DNA from: Rheinheimera mangrovi
GTDB lineage: Bacteria; Pseudomonadota; Gammaproteobacteria; Enterobacterales; Alteromonadaceae
NCBI RefSeq assembly: GCF_003990335.1
Contig: NZ_CP034683.1
Location: 1,192,501 to 1,256,500, forward strand
Direction of reading: 5' to 3'
Length of the DNA stretch: 64,000 bases
A program made the translations under genes and the position numbers. The notes beneath the pieces were generated by a model, which was not told where the DNA came from, did no database searches, and saw nothing but the letters and a program-made list of their open reading frames with translations. Positions 51,475-60,904 of the stretch are shown here, one piece after another. The stretch's first letter is position 1, and the number at the start of each line of letters is the position of its first letter.

Positions 51475-53079
51475 ATGACAAGCAGCAACACTGCAGGATT
51501 AGAGATCAAAGGCCGCCTGCCGGCAGAATTTCAACACATATTAACGCCAGAAGCGTGCCGTCTAATTGTAGAGCTGACCCGCGAGTTTCGTGCCCCTTTA
51601 AAGCAATTGTTGCAACAGCGTAGCGTCGAACAAGCGCATTATGATGCAGGCGCTTTGCCGGATTTCCGTGCTGACACAACTGATATTCGTAGCGGTGACT
51701 GGAAAGTGGCGGCAATTCCGGCTGACCTGCAGGACAGAAGGGTAGAAATTACCGGTCCAGTGGATCGCAAAATGATCATTAACGCCTTAAATGCTGACGT
51801 AAAAGTCTTTATGGCCGACTTTGAGGACTCGCAGGCACCCAGCTGGGATGGTGTGATCGAAGGTCAGATCAACTTACGTGATGCTAATTTAGGCACTATC
51901 AGCTACAGCGACCCACAATCAGGCAAACAATATGCGCTGCGGGATAAGCAGGCGTTATTGATAGCACGGGTTCGTGGTTTGCACTTGTGGGAAAAACATT
52001 TAGAAGTAGATGGCGAGGCTGTACCTGGCTCTTTGGTTGATTTTGCCTTGTATTTTTTCCATAACTACCAAACCCGTTTAGCCAAAGGTTCTGGTGTTTA
52101 TTATTACCTGCCGAAGCTGCAAAGTTACAAAGAAGCCGCCTGGTGGGATGCAGTATTTAGATTTACTCAGGCCAAATTCAACCAGCCTGTTGGTACTATC
52201 CGCGCTACTGTACTGATTGAAACCTTGCCAGCTGTGTTTGAAATGGACGAAATTCTGTATGCGCTGCGTGAGCATATTGTGGCGTTGAACTGTGGCCGTT
52301 GGGACTATATTTTTAGTTATATCAAAACCTTAAAGAATCATGCTGACCGTGTACTGCCGGATCGTCAGGTGGTTACTATGGACCAGCCGTTTTTATCGGC
52401 CTATTCCAAACTGCTGATTAAAACCTGCCACAAGCGCGGGGCTTTGGCTATGGGCGGTATGGCGGCTTTTATTCCGGCAAAAGACCCTGTTGCGAACCAG
52501 GCGATTTTAACCAAAGTAACGGCCGATAAAGAGCGCGAAGCCAGCAATGGTCATGACGGCACCTGGGTGGCGCATCCGGGTTTAGCTGCGACAGCTAATG
52601 AAGTGTTTAATAAATACCTGACGGGTGGTAAAACCAATCAACTGCATATCAGCCGCTCTGACGATGCACCTGTGACTGCCGCCGATTTATTGGCGCCAAG
52701 CGCTGGTGAGCGCACTGAAGCCGGTATGCGCATCAATATCCGCGTAGCTTTACAGTACATAGCAGCTTGGATCAGCGGCAAAGGTTGTGTGCCTATTTAT
52801 GGCCTGATGGAAGATGCGGCGACGGCGGAAATTTGCCGTACTTCTATTTGGCAGTGGATTAAACACGGTAAAAGCTTAAACAATGGCCAGTTGGTCACCA
52901 AAGACTTGTTTGCTCAAATGCTGCAGCAAGAAGCCGCTGTGGTGCGAGAAGAAGTAGGAGAGGCGTTGTGGCAACAGCAGCAGTTTGAGCGGGCTCAGGC
53001 ACTACTTTTGCAAATTACCACAGCGGATCAACTGGTTGATTTCCTGACCCTGCCAGCTTATGAGTTATTAACCGCCTGA
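51475..53079 (+). CDS. aceB: Malate synthase A
   Basis: Condenses glyoxylate and acetyl-CoA to malate in the glyoxylate shunt. 534 residues from the ATG at 51475, eight bases after AAGGA; a TTG at 51451 is less likely. Motifs: FMADFEDSQAPSWDGVIEGQINLRDA taken in parts, RGLHLWEKH, IRATVLIETLPAVFEMDEILY, LNCGRWDYIFSYIK and MGGMAAFIPAKDP. Length and motifs match form A rather than the 720-residue form G. Isocitrate lyase is 1.2 kb downstream, with a LysR gene between. Confidence 0.96.
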   Translation: MTSSNTAGLEIKGRLPAEFQHILTPEACRLIVELTREFRAPLKQLLQQRSVEQAHYDAGALPDFRADTTDIRSGDWKVAAIPADLQDRRVEITGPVDRKMIINALNADVKVFMADFEDSQAPSWDGVIEGQINLRDANLGTISYSDPQSGKQYALRDKQALLIARVRGLHLWEKHLEVDGEAVPGSLVDFALYFFHNYQTRLAKGSGVYYYLPKLQSYKEAAWWDAVFRFTQAKFNQPVGTIRATVLIETLPAVFEMDEILYALREHIVALNCGRWDYIFSYIKTLKNHADRVLPDRQVVTMDQPFLSAYSKLLIKTCHKRGALAMGGMAAFIPAKDPVANQAILTKVTADKEREASNGHDGTWVAHPGLAATANEVFNKYLTGGKTNQLHISRSDDAPVTAADLLAPSAGERTEAGMRINIRVALQYIAAWISGKGCVPIYGLMEDAATAEICRTSIWQWIKHGKSLNNGQLVTKDLFAQMLQQEAAVVREEVGEALWQQQQFERAQALLLQITTADQLVDFLTLPAYELLTA

Positions 53080-53100
53080 TCGTCAGGCAAACCGGATAAT

Positions 53101-53122
53101 AAAGGCCACAGTTGTGGCCTTT
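53101..53122. terminator. Bidirectional terminator between aceB and the LysR gene
   Basis: AAAGGCCAC/GTGGCCTTT with a four-base loop and T-run; convergent genes on both sides. Confidence 0.85.
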
Positions 53123-53139
53123 TTACTTCGTGTGTTCTG

Positions 53140-54081
53140 TTAAAGATGCAGCTCGTCTGCCACTTCGGTAATTAAGCGCCGCAGCCAGATATGACTGGCA
53201 TCCTGATGCAATAACGGACTCCAGATCATTTTCAGCTCGATAGACGGAATTGGAAAAGGCGGATCCAGTACTTTCATCGTCGCGTCATTCTGATACAAAA
53301 GCGCGGCCCGTAAAGGCAAAGTCGCAATCAAATCTGTTTCCACTGCTAAATGCATAGCCACATGATAGTTACGGGTAAATACGCTGATGCTGCGCTGTTT
53401 GCCGAACTTAGCTAAGGCTTCATCCACCCAACCGAGTTTTTGTACATCGGCCGGATCCATACCCACACCTACACCAAAACCAGTTTTACTGACCCAGATA
53501 TGCTGGGCTTTTAAGTAAGTGTCTAAATTAAAGTTGCCAAGAATTGGATTTAAGCTGTTGACCAGACAGGCGAAACTATCACGCCAAATAGTCTTCTGGT
53601 GAAAAGATTGTGGTAGCTGATCAAAACGGTTAATCGCCATATCCACTTTGCCGTTTTCTACATCATGAAATGTCACGTCAGACGGCGTCATAATATCCAG
53701 CGAAGTGCCTGGCGCCTGAGCCCGCAGCTTTTTCAGCAAAGCAGGAATAAGAGTAGAAGCCGCATAATCGCTGGCCATAATACGAAATACGCGATGACTG
53801 TGTTCTGGCTCAAAATCTTTATTTGGCTGTAGGGTTTCTTCCAACGTCAGCAAAATACCCCGTACTACAGGTGCTAATTCTTTGGCTCGTTCTGTCGGCA
53901 CCATACCGTCAGAAGTGCGCACCAGAATAGGGTCGTTTAGCAAATCCCGCAGCCGTTTTAAGCCATTACTCATAGCTGGCTGAGTGATATTGAGCTGATT
54001 AGCAGCACGGGTGACATTTTTTTCCCGTAACAACACATCCAGGTACACCAACAAATTCAGGTCGATTTTACTGATATTCAT
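53140..54081 (-). CDS. LysR-family regulator between the glyoxylate shunt genes
   Basis: 313 residues. LNLLVYLDVLLREKNVTRAANQLNITQPAMSNGLKRLRDLL is the NodD/LeuO-type winged helix, and the rest is the effector domain. Divergent from isocitrate lyase, with a dyad in the gap. It is therefore a candidate regulator of the shunt, different from the IclR (E. coli) scheme. Effector unknown. Confidence 0.9.
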   Translation of the reverse strand: MNISKIDLNLLVYLDVLLREKNVTRAANQLNITQPAMSNGLKRLRDLLNDPILVRTSDGMVPTERAKELAPVVRGILLTLEETLQPNKDFEPEHSHRVFRIMASDYAASTLIPALLKKLRAQAPGTSLDIMTPSDVTFHDVENGKVDMAINRFDQLPQSFHQKTIWRDSFACLVNSLNPILGNFNLDTYLKAQHIWVSKTGFGVGVGMDPADVQKLGWVDEALAKFGKQRSISVFTRNYHVAMHLAVETDLIATLPLRAALLYQNDATMKVLDPPFPIPSIELKMIWSPLLHQDASHIWLRRLITEVADELHL

Positions 54082-54141
54082 CTGCTTTCACTTCTTATGG
54101 CTACTGAGGTGCCGATTAAGCGCTGATTTAAGGCTTTCTAT

Positions 54142-54156
54142 ATTCACACAATGAAT
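54142..54156. promoter_or_regulatory. LysR-type dyad between LysR gene and aceA
   Basis: ATTCA-CACAA-TGAAT, a 15-base interrupted palindrome containing T-N11-A, the core shape of LysR-family sites. It lies 60 bases from the LysR ATG and 118 bases from the aceA ATG in a divergent gap. Confidence 0.55.
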
Positions 54157-54273
54157 GACGAGAATCAAAAAAATCAGCTACATGAATTCTTGTTTTGAAA
54201 CCTATAGTGGATGTCAACAGGGGCAGTTACCAAATGCCTGACAAACAAAAGACAACACCATAGAGGATGCATT

Positions 54274-55872
54274 ATGTCAGCTTATCAACAGACGATTAAA
54301 CAACTGGAACAGAGCTGCAAAGCACAAGGAACAGGCTGGGCCGCTATAAATGCTGAGTCGGCTGCCCGTATGCAGCTACAAAACCGCTTTAAAACAGGTT
54401 TGGATATAGCACAATACACAGCCGACATTATGCGTGCAGATATGGCGGCCTATGATGCCGACAGCAGTCAGTACACTCAGTCGTTAGGCTGCTGGCATGG
54501 CTTTATCGGCCAACAAAAACTGATCGCCATTAAGAAACATTTTGGCAGCACTAAACGAAAATACCTGTATTTGTCCGGTTGGATGATTGCAGCGCTGCGT
54601 TCTGAATTTGGTCCTCAGCCTGATCAGTCGATGCACGAAAAAACTGCAGTGCCAGCTTTAATCGAAGAGTTATATACCTTCTTAAAACAAGCCGATGCTC
54701 GTGAGTTAGGTGGTTTATTCCGTGAGCTGGACGACGCCCGTGCCAAAGATGATCAAGCCAAAGCGGCCGAAGTGCTGAATAAAATCGACAATTTTGAAAC
54801 TCATGTAGTGCCAATTATCGCCGACATTGATGCAGGTTTTGGTAATGCCGAAGCCACGTATTTGCTGGCGAAAAAGATGATTGAAGCTGGTGCCTGTGCC
54901 ATTCAGATTGAAAATCAGGTGTCGGATGAAAAACAATGTGGTCACCAGGACGGTAAAGTCACAGTGCCACACGCGGATTTTTTAGCAAAAATTAATGCAG
55001 TGCGTTACGCCTTTTTAGAATTAGGCATTGAAAACGGCATTATTGTGGCCCGTACTGACTCCTTAGGTGCAGGTTTAACTAAACAAATTGCTGTTACCAA
55101 CGAAGCTGGTGATTTAGGCGATTTATACAACAGCTTTTTAGATGGTGATTACATTCAAAGCGCCTCTGATATTCAAAACGGCGATGTGGTAGTAAAAGCC
55201 AACGGCAAGTTGTTAAAACCAAAACGTTTAGCCAGTGGTTTATTCCAGTTTAAGCAGGGCAGTGGTGTCGATCGTGTGGTGTTGGACTGTATTACATCGC
55301 TTCAGCACGGTGCCGATTTACTGTGGATTGAAACGGAAAAACCTCATGTCGGCCAAATCGCAGAGATGGTCAACCGTATTCGCGAAGTAGTACCTAATGC
55401 CAAGCTGGTCTACAACAACAGTCCGTCTTTTAACTGGACGCTGAACTTCCGCCAGCAGGTATTTGATGCCTGGAACACAGCGGGTAAAGATGTATCTGCT
55501 TACGACAGAGCCAAACTGATGAGTGCAGATTACGACACCACAGAATTAGCGCTGGAAGCAGACAACCGTATCCAGACCTTCCAGGCTGATGCTGCCCGTG
55601 AAGCTGGCATTTTCCACCACCTGATCACTTTGCCTACTTACCATACTGCTGCATTGTCGACCGACAATCTGGCGAAAGAGTACTTTGGTGCTGCAGGTAT
55701 GTTGGGTTATGTGGCTGGTGTACAACGCAAAGAAATTCGTCAGGGCATTGCCTGTGTTAAACACCAGAATATGTCTGGCTCTGACATTGGCGATGATCAT
55801 AAAGAGTACTTCTCTGGAGAAGCTGCGCTGAAGGCTTCAGGGAAAGACAACACTATGAATCAGTTCTCCTAA
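54274..55872 (+). CDS. aceA: Isocitrate lyase (long, Pseudomonas-type)
   Basis: Splits isocitrate to glyoxylate and succinate. 532 residues from the ATG at 54274 with AGAGGA upstream; an upstream start would add 21 unrelated residues. VSDEKQCGHQDGKVTVPH carries catalytic Cys222 in KQCGH rather than the KKCGH of E. coli. Together with the length this puts it in the subfamily of the 531-residue P. aeruginosa enzyme. IIADIDAGFGN and IVARTDSLGAGLTKQ are metal and substrate regions. Confidence 0.96.
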   Translation: MSAYQQTIKQLEQSCKAQGTGWAAINAESAARMQLQNRFKTGLDIAQYTADIMRADMAAYDADSSQYTQSLGCWHGFIGQQKLIAIKKHFGSTKRKYLYLSGWMIAALRSEFGPQPDQSMHEKTAVPALIEELYTFLKQADARELGGLFRELDDARAKDDQAKAAEVLNKIDNFETHVVPIIADIDAGFGNAEATYLLAKKMIEAGACAIQIENQVSDEKQCGHQDGKVTVPHADFLAKINAVRYAFLELGIENGIIVARTDSLGAGLTKQIAVTNEAGDLGDLYNSFLDGDYIQSASDIQNGDVVVKANGKLLKPKRLASGLFQFKQGSGVDRVVLDCITSLQHGADLLWIETEKPHVGQIAEMVNRIREVVPNAKLVYNNSPSFNWTLNFRQQVFDAWNTAGKDVSAYDRAKLMSADYDTTELALEADNRIQTFQADAAREAGIFHHLITLPTYHTAALSTDNLAKEYFGAAGMLGYVAGVQRKEIRQGIACVKHQNMSGSDIGDDHKEYFSGEAALKASGKDNTMNQFS

Positions 55873-56205
55873 CCAACTGATCCCCTTCGTACTTGAAGCT
55901 GCAGCTTTGTTGACTTCGTGCTCTCGCCCCAGTCACATAGGTGAACTATGCTCCTGGGGTCTCACGCCCTTGTCGCCTCGCTGCAACTCCAATTACTTTG
56001 GGTATATCAAAGAACTGAAAGGCTTAGACGTATATTCCCTTCGAAATTGTTGATTTACGTGGTCGGGTTACACTGACATTGGCAGCCGTGAGGCTGCCTT
56101 TTTTATTCCACTTTTATATTGTAATTACGTTGCTTTAACAATAATGTTTCATAAAACGCCTTGAGTTGAAGGCTGCAGGTAAAAGCTTTGGTACGGGAGG
56201 TTTGT
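55873..56205. other. Intergenic region with palindromic repeat
   Basis: 333 bases between aceA and the broken lipoprotein gene. It contains the REP-like element around 55927-55959 and, at 56083-56104, a GGCAGCC-GTGA-GGCTGCC hairpin with a T-run (GGCTGCCTTTTTT) that is a good intrinsic terminator candidate for plus-strand transcripts. The rest shows nothing I recognise. Confidence 0.5.
55927..55959. repeat. Palindromic intergenic repeat (REP-like), second copy
   Basis: Outer arms CCCCAG (55927-55932) and CTGGGG (55954-55959), inner arms CATAG (55936-55940) and CTATG (55946-55950) with a GTGAA loop. The core and the trailing CGCCCTTG parallel the element at 16171-16217. Distal GCTGCAG and CTGCAAC extend the symmetry. 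Confidence 0.6.
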
Positions 56206-56472
56206 TTGAAATACTTTTTACTCGTGATCAGTTGTATCACCCTTATTGGCGGTTGTATGGTGATGCCGGAAAAAGATCAGACTTATACCAATAAGTGTGA
56301 AATGTTCAGTGACCGTAAAACCTTATAAGTGATAGACGCAAGCAAAGGTACCAACAGTTACTACTCGATCAGCGGCTTGATCCTCCTACCTGTTTCCGGC
56401 ATAGTTTCAGGAACTTGTGTCGCCATTAACAATGTCTACCATATGGGAGAAGAAAAAATAGTTTGTGGCTAA
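56206..56472 (+). pseudogene. Small lipoprotein gene interrupted by an in-frame stop
   Basis: A frame begins at TTG 56206, five bases after a strong GGGAGG, with a lipoprotein signal KYFLLVISCITLIGGC. Codon 41 is TAA (56326-56328, after DRKTL), but the same frame continues with a protein-like stretch (VIDASKGTNSYYSISG, then VSGTCVAINNVYHMGEEK) to a stop at 56470. One base change (from AAA or CAA) would restore an 88-residue lipoprotein. I read it as a nonsense-inactivated gene; a sequencing error or a short 40-residue product cannot be excluded. Confidence 0.65.
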
Positions 56473-56507
56473 ATGGGGTTTGATTGATAAAAAGGGAGTT
56501 TGAATAA

Positions 56508-56747
56508 GTGACAAGCGCAGTACAAAACGCAAAACGTAAAGACTTAAAAAACACTTTAAAGTTTGTTGTTATTGCTTTGACATTAGTAGGGGTTTTGTTT
56601 GGTACAGCTTTAGGTGTAGCTTTAGCTGCCAGTTTTAGCACAGAGGCCGGCCTGTTGCAGTCTCCTGCGTTTTTTCCGCTACTGTTTGGCGGACTTTTTC
56701 TGATCGCAATAGCCTGGCATTACACTAAAAAAATCGACCAGCTCTGA
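56508..56747 (+). CDS. Small two-helix membrane protein
   Basis: 79 residues from a GTG start; GGGAG lies about a dozen bases upstream, which is longer than ideal. Two predicted membrane helices (about residues 18-42 and 54-70) with a positively charged N-terminus (NAKRKDLKN) and a short KKIDQL tail. I do not recognise the family. A strong terminator follows directly, which supports a real gene. A minus-strand frame at 56426-56641 overlaps it and is less protein-like. Confidence 0.6.
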   Translation: MTSAVQNAKRKDLKNTLKFVVIALTLVGVLFGTALGVALAASFSTEAGLLQSPAFFPLLFGGLFLIAIAWHYTKKIDQL

Positions 56748-56778
56748 ACCACGTTTTTAAAGTTTTTCCCGCGAATAA

Positions 56779-56815
56779 AAAAGCCGCTTGATCTTCATGA
56801 AGATCAGCGGCTTTT
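56779..56815 (+). terminator. Strong terminator after the small membrane protein gene
   Basis: Long hairpin: outer AAAAGCCGC/GCGGCTTTT and inner TGATCTT/AAGATCA around CATG, followed by a T-run. Confidence 0.85.
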
Positions 56816-56939
56816 TGCATTAATTTCAAGCTTTGACGAGGAGTTTAAGAAAGTTTAAACCGGTAAGGTCGGTCTTTAGAAAAATGCTCATTCGATCGGA
56901 TGAGTTTGCATCGATTTATTTTATCTACCGGAGGAGCCT

Positions 56940-58541
56940 ATGGCCCTGATGCTTCACTCTATACGTCATAAAATTATTGCAGGCTATGCGGCTGTATTGA
57001 TCGTTGCTCTGGTGTCAGCTGCAGTGCTGCTGAGCAATAATCAGCAAATCCGGCAGCGGGTCGATAATTTTACCGGAACGACTTTACCTGTTTTAGCTCA
57101 GTTGGATATGTTGCTGTCCAATAGCAAGGAGCTGGTGTTGGCAAGTTATTCTCTGTATGGCACGACTTTGGACAGCGCTGGTTTTGCTGACAGGCAACAG
57201 CAACTCGAACAGAATTTACAGCAGGCTAACCAGCAGTTAAGTCAGCAATTACAGCTTTCTCTGGACCCGGAGTTGTCCGCTTTCCAACAGGCCGTCAATG
57301 ACCTGAGTGCAGTAATGGCACAATCTGATGTTAACTGGGATTTAGCCCGTGAACGTTTGACTGATTTAACGCGGCACGCTGCAGTTTTGGCAAAACGTTT
57401 GGATGAGTTGCGCAGCGAAGTCGCAGCGGAAGCTAATGCTGGTTCCATGGCAATAGCGCAACAATTGTCTTTAAGTCTGGTGGTGATCTTAAGTTTAATC
57501 TCTCTGTTGGTTTTGGTCGCGCTGGGTGCTTTTATCATGGCTCAGCGCCAAATCGCCGTTCCGATACAGCAATTGTCCGGACAAATTAATCAACTGGCAC
57601 AACAACGTGATTTAACAGTGCAGTTTAACTCAGAGCAACAAGGCGAAATAGGGCAAATGTCCGGCAGTCTGACCACATTATTGCAGATGTTCAGCGCCGG
57701 TATGCATGATGTCCGAACTGCGATAAGCCGCATTGGCTCTGCGGTGGCTGAGCTACGCAGCAGCACAGACGGATCAGCCCATTCAGTGCAACTTTTGCAG
57801 CAGGATATAGTGCGTTTAGTGACTCTGATGCAGCATTTAGAGCAGCACATGCTGCAAAGTGTCGAATGTTCGGCCTCCGCTGCAACCCAGGCCCAGCAAG
57901 GCGCTAAACAATTGGCACAGGCTCAGCTTGAGGTGAAACAAAGTTCTGACAGTATTCATACCTTAGCTCAGGATATAGAAACAACGGCTTCAATGCTGTT
58001 AACCCTGAAAGTAGCCGGGGATCAGGTTTCTACTGTGGTTAAAACTATTGCGGATATCGCAGCGCAAACAAACTTATTGGCGTTAAATGCAGCCATTGAA
58101 GCGGCGCGGGCCGGTGAATCAGGCCGGGGTTTTGCTGTGGTTGCAGATGAAGTCAGAACGTTGGCCACCCGTACTCATCAATCAACAGTCGAAATTAACA
58201 GCATGCTGGAAAGGATAGTAGGGGCAATTCAGTCGGCCGTCTGCACTATGGACTCGAATCAACAACAAGCTGCCCAGTCTGTTGAGTTGTCTTTGGCCTT
58301 GGTAGACACTTTACAGCAAAGCCGCACTGTCATTTTGCAACTTGCCGATGTCAGCCAGCAGTCAGCTACTATTGCCAGTGACGCTCAGCAAGATGTGGCT
58401 CATATCAGAGGACAAGTGCAGCAGTTCAGGCTGTTGGGGGATCAGGTGTTAACCGGCAACAGGCAAATTGGTCAGGCCGCGCAGTCTATGACTGAACTGG
58501 CTGACCAATTAAGCGCTAGGGTGTCACAATTCAAGCTATAG
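56940..58541 (+). CDS. Methyl-accepting chemotaxis protein
   Basis: 533 residues: TM1 about 12-30, a four-helix-bundle periplasmic sensor (about 35-175, rich in Q and L), TM2 about 178-200, HAMP (about 202-255) and cytoplasmic signalling domain. The hairpin tip [37 protein letters not shown] (parts) is the MCP hallmark. GGAGGAG precedes the ATG. No chemotaxis genes are adjacent. Ligand unknown; it ends without a CheR-binding pentapeptide. Confidence 0.95.
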   Translation: MALMLHSIRHKIIAGYAAVLIVALVSAAVLLSNNQQIRQRVDNFTGTTLPVLAQLDMLLSNSKELVLASYSLYGTTLDSAGFADRQQQLEQNLQQANQQLSQQLQLSLDPELSAFQQAVNDLSAVMAQSDVNWDLARERLTDLTRHAAVLAKRLDELRSEVAAEANAGSMAIAQQLSLSLVVILSLISLLVLVALGAFIMAQRQIAVPIQQLSGQINQLAQQRDLTVQFNSEQQGEIGQMSGSLTTLLQMFSAGMHDVRTAISRIGSAVAELRSSTDGSAHSVQLLQQDIVRLVTLMQHLEQHMLQSVECSASAATQAQQGAKQLAQAQLEVKQSSDSIHTLAQDIETTASMLLTLKVAGDQVSTVVKTIADIAAQTNLLALNAAIEAARAGESGRGFAVVADEVRTLATRTHQSTVEINSMLERIVGAIQSAVCTMDSNQQQAAQSVELSLALVDTLQQSRTVILQLADVSQQSATIASDAQQDVAHIRGQVQQFRLLGDQVLTGNRQIGQAAQSMTELADQLSARVSQFKL

Positions 58542-58558
58542 GCTCCAGATTGCGTTTA

Positions 58559-58882
58559 TTAAGGTGCAACGATATCAGAAATGGAGACTTTACCTTTTGA
58601 ACGTTGTTCGTAAGGTTCAAGCATAGCAACAACTTTGTCAGCCTTTGCACTGCGAGCAAAGTTCACTAAGGTTTTGCCGTTACAGACTACTTTATCTACC
58701 GCCCTTTGTTTGGATAAGCGGTTGGCTTTGAGTGTTTTGTTCAGACTGATTCGATCATCATCCTGCGCATGGGTGCAGGTCTCAACTACTACATTTTCGA
58801 TCATCGGATCCATAGCGTTTTGAGCACTGGCGGTGGCGGATAAAGTAAATACAACTGCGGCAAAAATTAGTTTTGTGTTCAT
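58559..58882 (-). CDS. DUF3718-like secreted protein
   Basis: 107 residues from the ATG at 58882 (AGAGGG eight bases upstream), with a Sec signal MNTKLIFAAVVFTLSATASA. The mature part has two cysteines (ETCTHAQ and VVCNGKTLVNFARSAKADKVVAML); the C-N-G-x-x-L-x-x-F-A-R pattern is that of DUF3718, a family of Alteromonadales-type bacteria with no known function. The cysteines may form a disulphide in the periplasm. Converges on the chemoreceptor gene. Confidence 0.78.
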   Translation of the reverse strand: MNTKLIFAAVVFTLSATASAQNAMDPMIENVVVETCTHAQDDDRISLNKTLKANRLSKQRAVDKVVCNGKTLVNFARSAKADKVVAMLEPYEQRSKGKVSISDIVAP

Positions 58883-59042
58883 TTGATAGCCCTCTGTATT
58901 TTGATGTATGGCTTTTGCCATGACTGTATTTTGGCGCTGAAAGCCTTGATTTTCCTACCTTCTGTGACCAGAGGAACGGCAAAAGTGACCAGAGGACAGG
59001 CCTTGCTTTTGGTTACTTTTAGCGTAAAAAAGACACAAAAAA

Positions 59043-59070
59043 GCCCGCCAGATTTTGAACTTTGGCGGGC
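59043..59070 (-). terminator. Terminator of the LytTR operon
   Basis: GCCCGCCA/TGGCGGGC stem with a 12-base loop; the minus strand continues into CTTTTTTGTG. It starts 30 bases after the regulator stop. Confidence 0.75.
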
Positions 59071-59100
59071 TAATTGCTTCGCGATACTAAAGAGGACTGG

Positions 59101-59832
59101 CTATTTTCCCGGAAGTAATTGCGACGACCAATCCGCTTTAAAGCGTCTGGATGCAGCTACTGTCTGGCCATTTGACAGCAACAACTGGTAATCGTTGTTG
59201 TGAGGCTGAACCTTATGTACGTGATGCAAGTTTACAATAGTTGAGCGGTGTACCTGCGCAAACTGCACAGGTAAACGGTGCATTAGCTCTTTTATGGTTT
59301 CTCGGATGATCAGGTTTTCACTTAAGGTATAGACACACATGTAGTTGCCTGCGGCCTCAATCATCAGTACATCAATATCATCCAGCAACAAGGTTGAAGT
59401 CCCGGTTTTAAATGTCAGCTTACTTTGTGGTGCCGGGACTGGCATATCCTGTTGTTTATCCAAGGCCGTTTTGGCATCCAGCAGTGTTTGCGCCAATCTT
59501 TGGCGTGATACTGGTTTAAGCAGGTAGTCAAAAGCAAAATGCTCATAGGCTGAAAAGGCATAGTTGTCATAAGCCGTGACCAGAATAATGAGTGGTGCTG
59601 CCATAGCTGAGGATTTATTCAGCTGCTTTAGTACTTCAATGCCTTTAAGCCCTGGCATTTGAATATCTAAAAATACCAGATCCACAGCAGTGGTCTGTAA
59701 ATAGGCCAGTGTTTCGTCACCGTTATCAAAACAGGCATCAATTTGAATATTGGGATATGTAGCCAGCTTAGCTTTTAAATTACTGATGGCCAGCGGCTCA
59801 TCGTCAGCTATCACAGTTTTAATCTGCTGCAT
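59101..59832 (-). CDS. LytTR response regulator (LytR/AlgR family)
   Basis: 243 residues. Receiver with DDEP near the start, phospho-acceptor Asp in LVFLDIQMPG (about residue 55), and Lys in YLLKPVS; then a LytTR DNA-binding domain (MIEAAGNYMCVYTLSENLIIRETIKEL region, FAQVHRSTIVNLHHV). Third gene of a minus-strand operon behind two sensor kinases; overlaps the preceding kinase gene by 14 bases. Confidence 0.94.
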   Translation of the reverse strand: MQQIKTVIADDEPLAISNLKAKLATYPNIQIDACFDNGDETLAYLQTTAVDLVFLDIQMPGLKGIEVLKQLNKSSAMAAPLIILVTAYDNYAFSAYEHFAFDYLLKPVSRQRLAQTLLDAKTALDKQQDMPVPAPQSKLTFKTGTSTLLLDDIDVLMIEAAGNYMCVYTLSENLIIRETIKELMHRLPVQFAQVHRSTIVNLHHVHKVQPHNNDYQLLLSNGQTVAASRRFKADWSSQLLPGK

Positions 59833-60904
59833 GCAGTAACTCCAGAGGTAAAGATATTTGCCCGGTGAATTTATTAGGTTCCTGACTGAAACTTAAGCTG
59901 GCTTTACCGTCAAACAGCAAGCTCAGGCGTTCCGCCAGATTGTGCAGACTGCCAAAACTGGCTTGTTTTGGCCAACCTGCAGCCAATTCAGTGCCAGGGC
60001 CATTATCTGAAAGCTTTAGCACTAAAACTGCAGACTGTTGAGTCACTTCTACATTAATACAGGCATGGCCTTTAATTTCAGATACTGCATACTTTATGGC
60101 ATTTTCTGCTAAAGGCTGCAGCAAAAGCGGCGGTACTTTTTGCAACATGGCCTGCTCGTCTAACTGCCAGTTTATGTCCAGCCGATCACCAAAACGAACC
60201 TGTTGAATCGCCAGATAAGACGCTAAGGCGTCCAGTTCCTCTTTCAGTGGAATTAAATGTTCAGTATGGTTTTTCAGCGAGTGCCGTAAGAAAGTAGATA
60301 GCTGCAGGATCAGATTTTCAGCATCCATGCCTTTGTGTTGCACTATTAAAGAATTCAGGGCATTTAAGGTGTTAAACATAAAATGAGGATTAAGCTGATA
60401 ACGTAACACTTTTAAGCGGGCAATACGGGCCTGGCGGGCCAATTCCTGTTGTTGCCTGAACTCTGCTCTGTTTAACAGGTTGGCTTTATACACTAAAAAC
60501 AACGCAAACCAGCCAGCTATGGGCAGCAGCACCAAATTAAAAGCCAACGCATACCGCAGTAGGGAATCGGTTTCTGAGGGCAGCAAAGCATAATTCATCA
60601 TCAGATATTGACGTACAGGAGTTAATATCAGCCACAATGGGATCAGCCACCAGGCTAGCCGCATCGCCTGTTGTTTAATGCTGATGTTTTGTGTCAGCTC
60701 CTTCTGACCCAGATAACCTGTCACCACAAAGTTCACCAGACTAATCAGGGTGTAAATGACCAGATAAGGAAATACTGTCCTGTTCTCCAGCGGGACTAAC
60801 ACGGCCAGATGGATAAACTTAATCAGTAAATAAGTCAGCCAAAAGACTAAATGCCAGTACCAAAATCTGCCTTTGTCCACACTCCATGTCACAGTTGAAT
60901 TCAT
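59819..60904 (-). CDS. LytS-type sensor histidine kinase (second of two)
   Basis: 361 residues from the ATG at 60904 (AAGGGG seven bases upstream), overlapping the previous stop by four bases. About four membrane helices in the first 150 residues (WHLVFWLTYLLIKFIHLAVL, FPYLVIYTLISLVNFVVTGYL and so on). Then the His_kinase domain, LKVLRYQLNPHFMFNTLNALNSL with phospho-acceptor His, and an ATPase domain ending with LKLSDNGPG. Partner of the LytTR regulator next to it. Confidence 0.92.
   Translation of the reverse strand: MNSTVTWSVDKGRFWYWHLVFWLTYLLIKFIHLAVLVPLENRTVFPYLVIYTLISLVNFVVTGYLGQKELTQNISIKQQAMRLAWWLIPLWLILTPVRQYLMMNYALLPSETDSLLRYALAFNLVLLPIAGWFALFLVYKANLLNRAEFRQQQELARQARIARLKVLRYQLNPHFMFNTLNALNSLIVQHKGMDAENLILQLSTFLRHSLKNHTEHLIPLKEELDALASYLAIQQVRFGDRLDINWQLDEQAMLQKVPPLLLQPLAENAIKYAVSEIKGHACINVEVTQQSAVLVLKLSDNGPGTELAAGWPKQASFGSLHNLAERLSLLFDGKASLSFSQEPNKFTGQISLPLELLHAAD

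Noticed and set aside
56426..56641. Minus-strand 71-codon frame
   Set aside because: Overlaps both the lipoprotein pseudogene end and the small membrane protein gene, and has no terminator or ribosome-binding site of its own.
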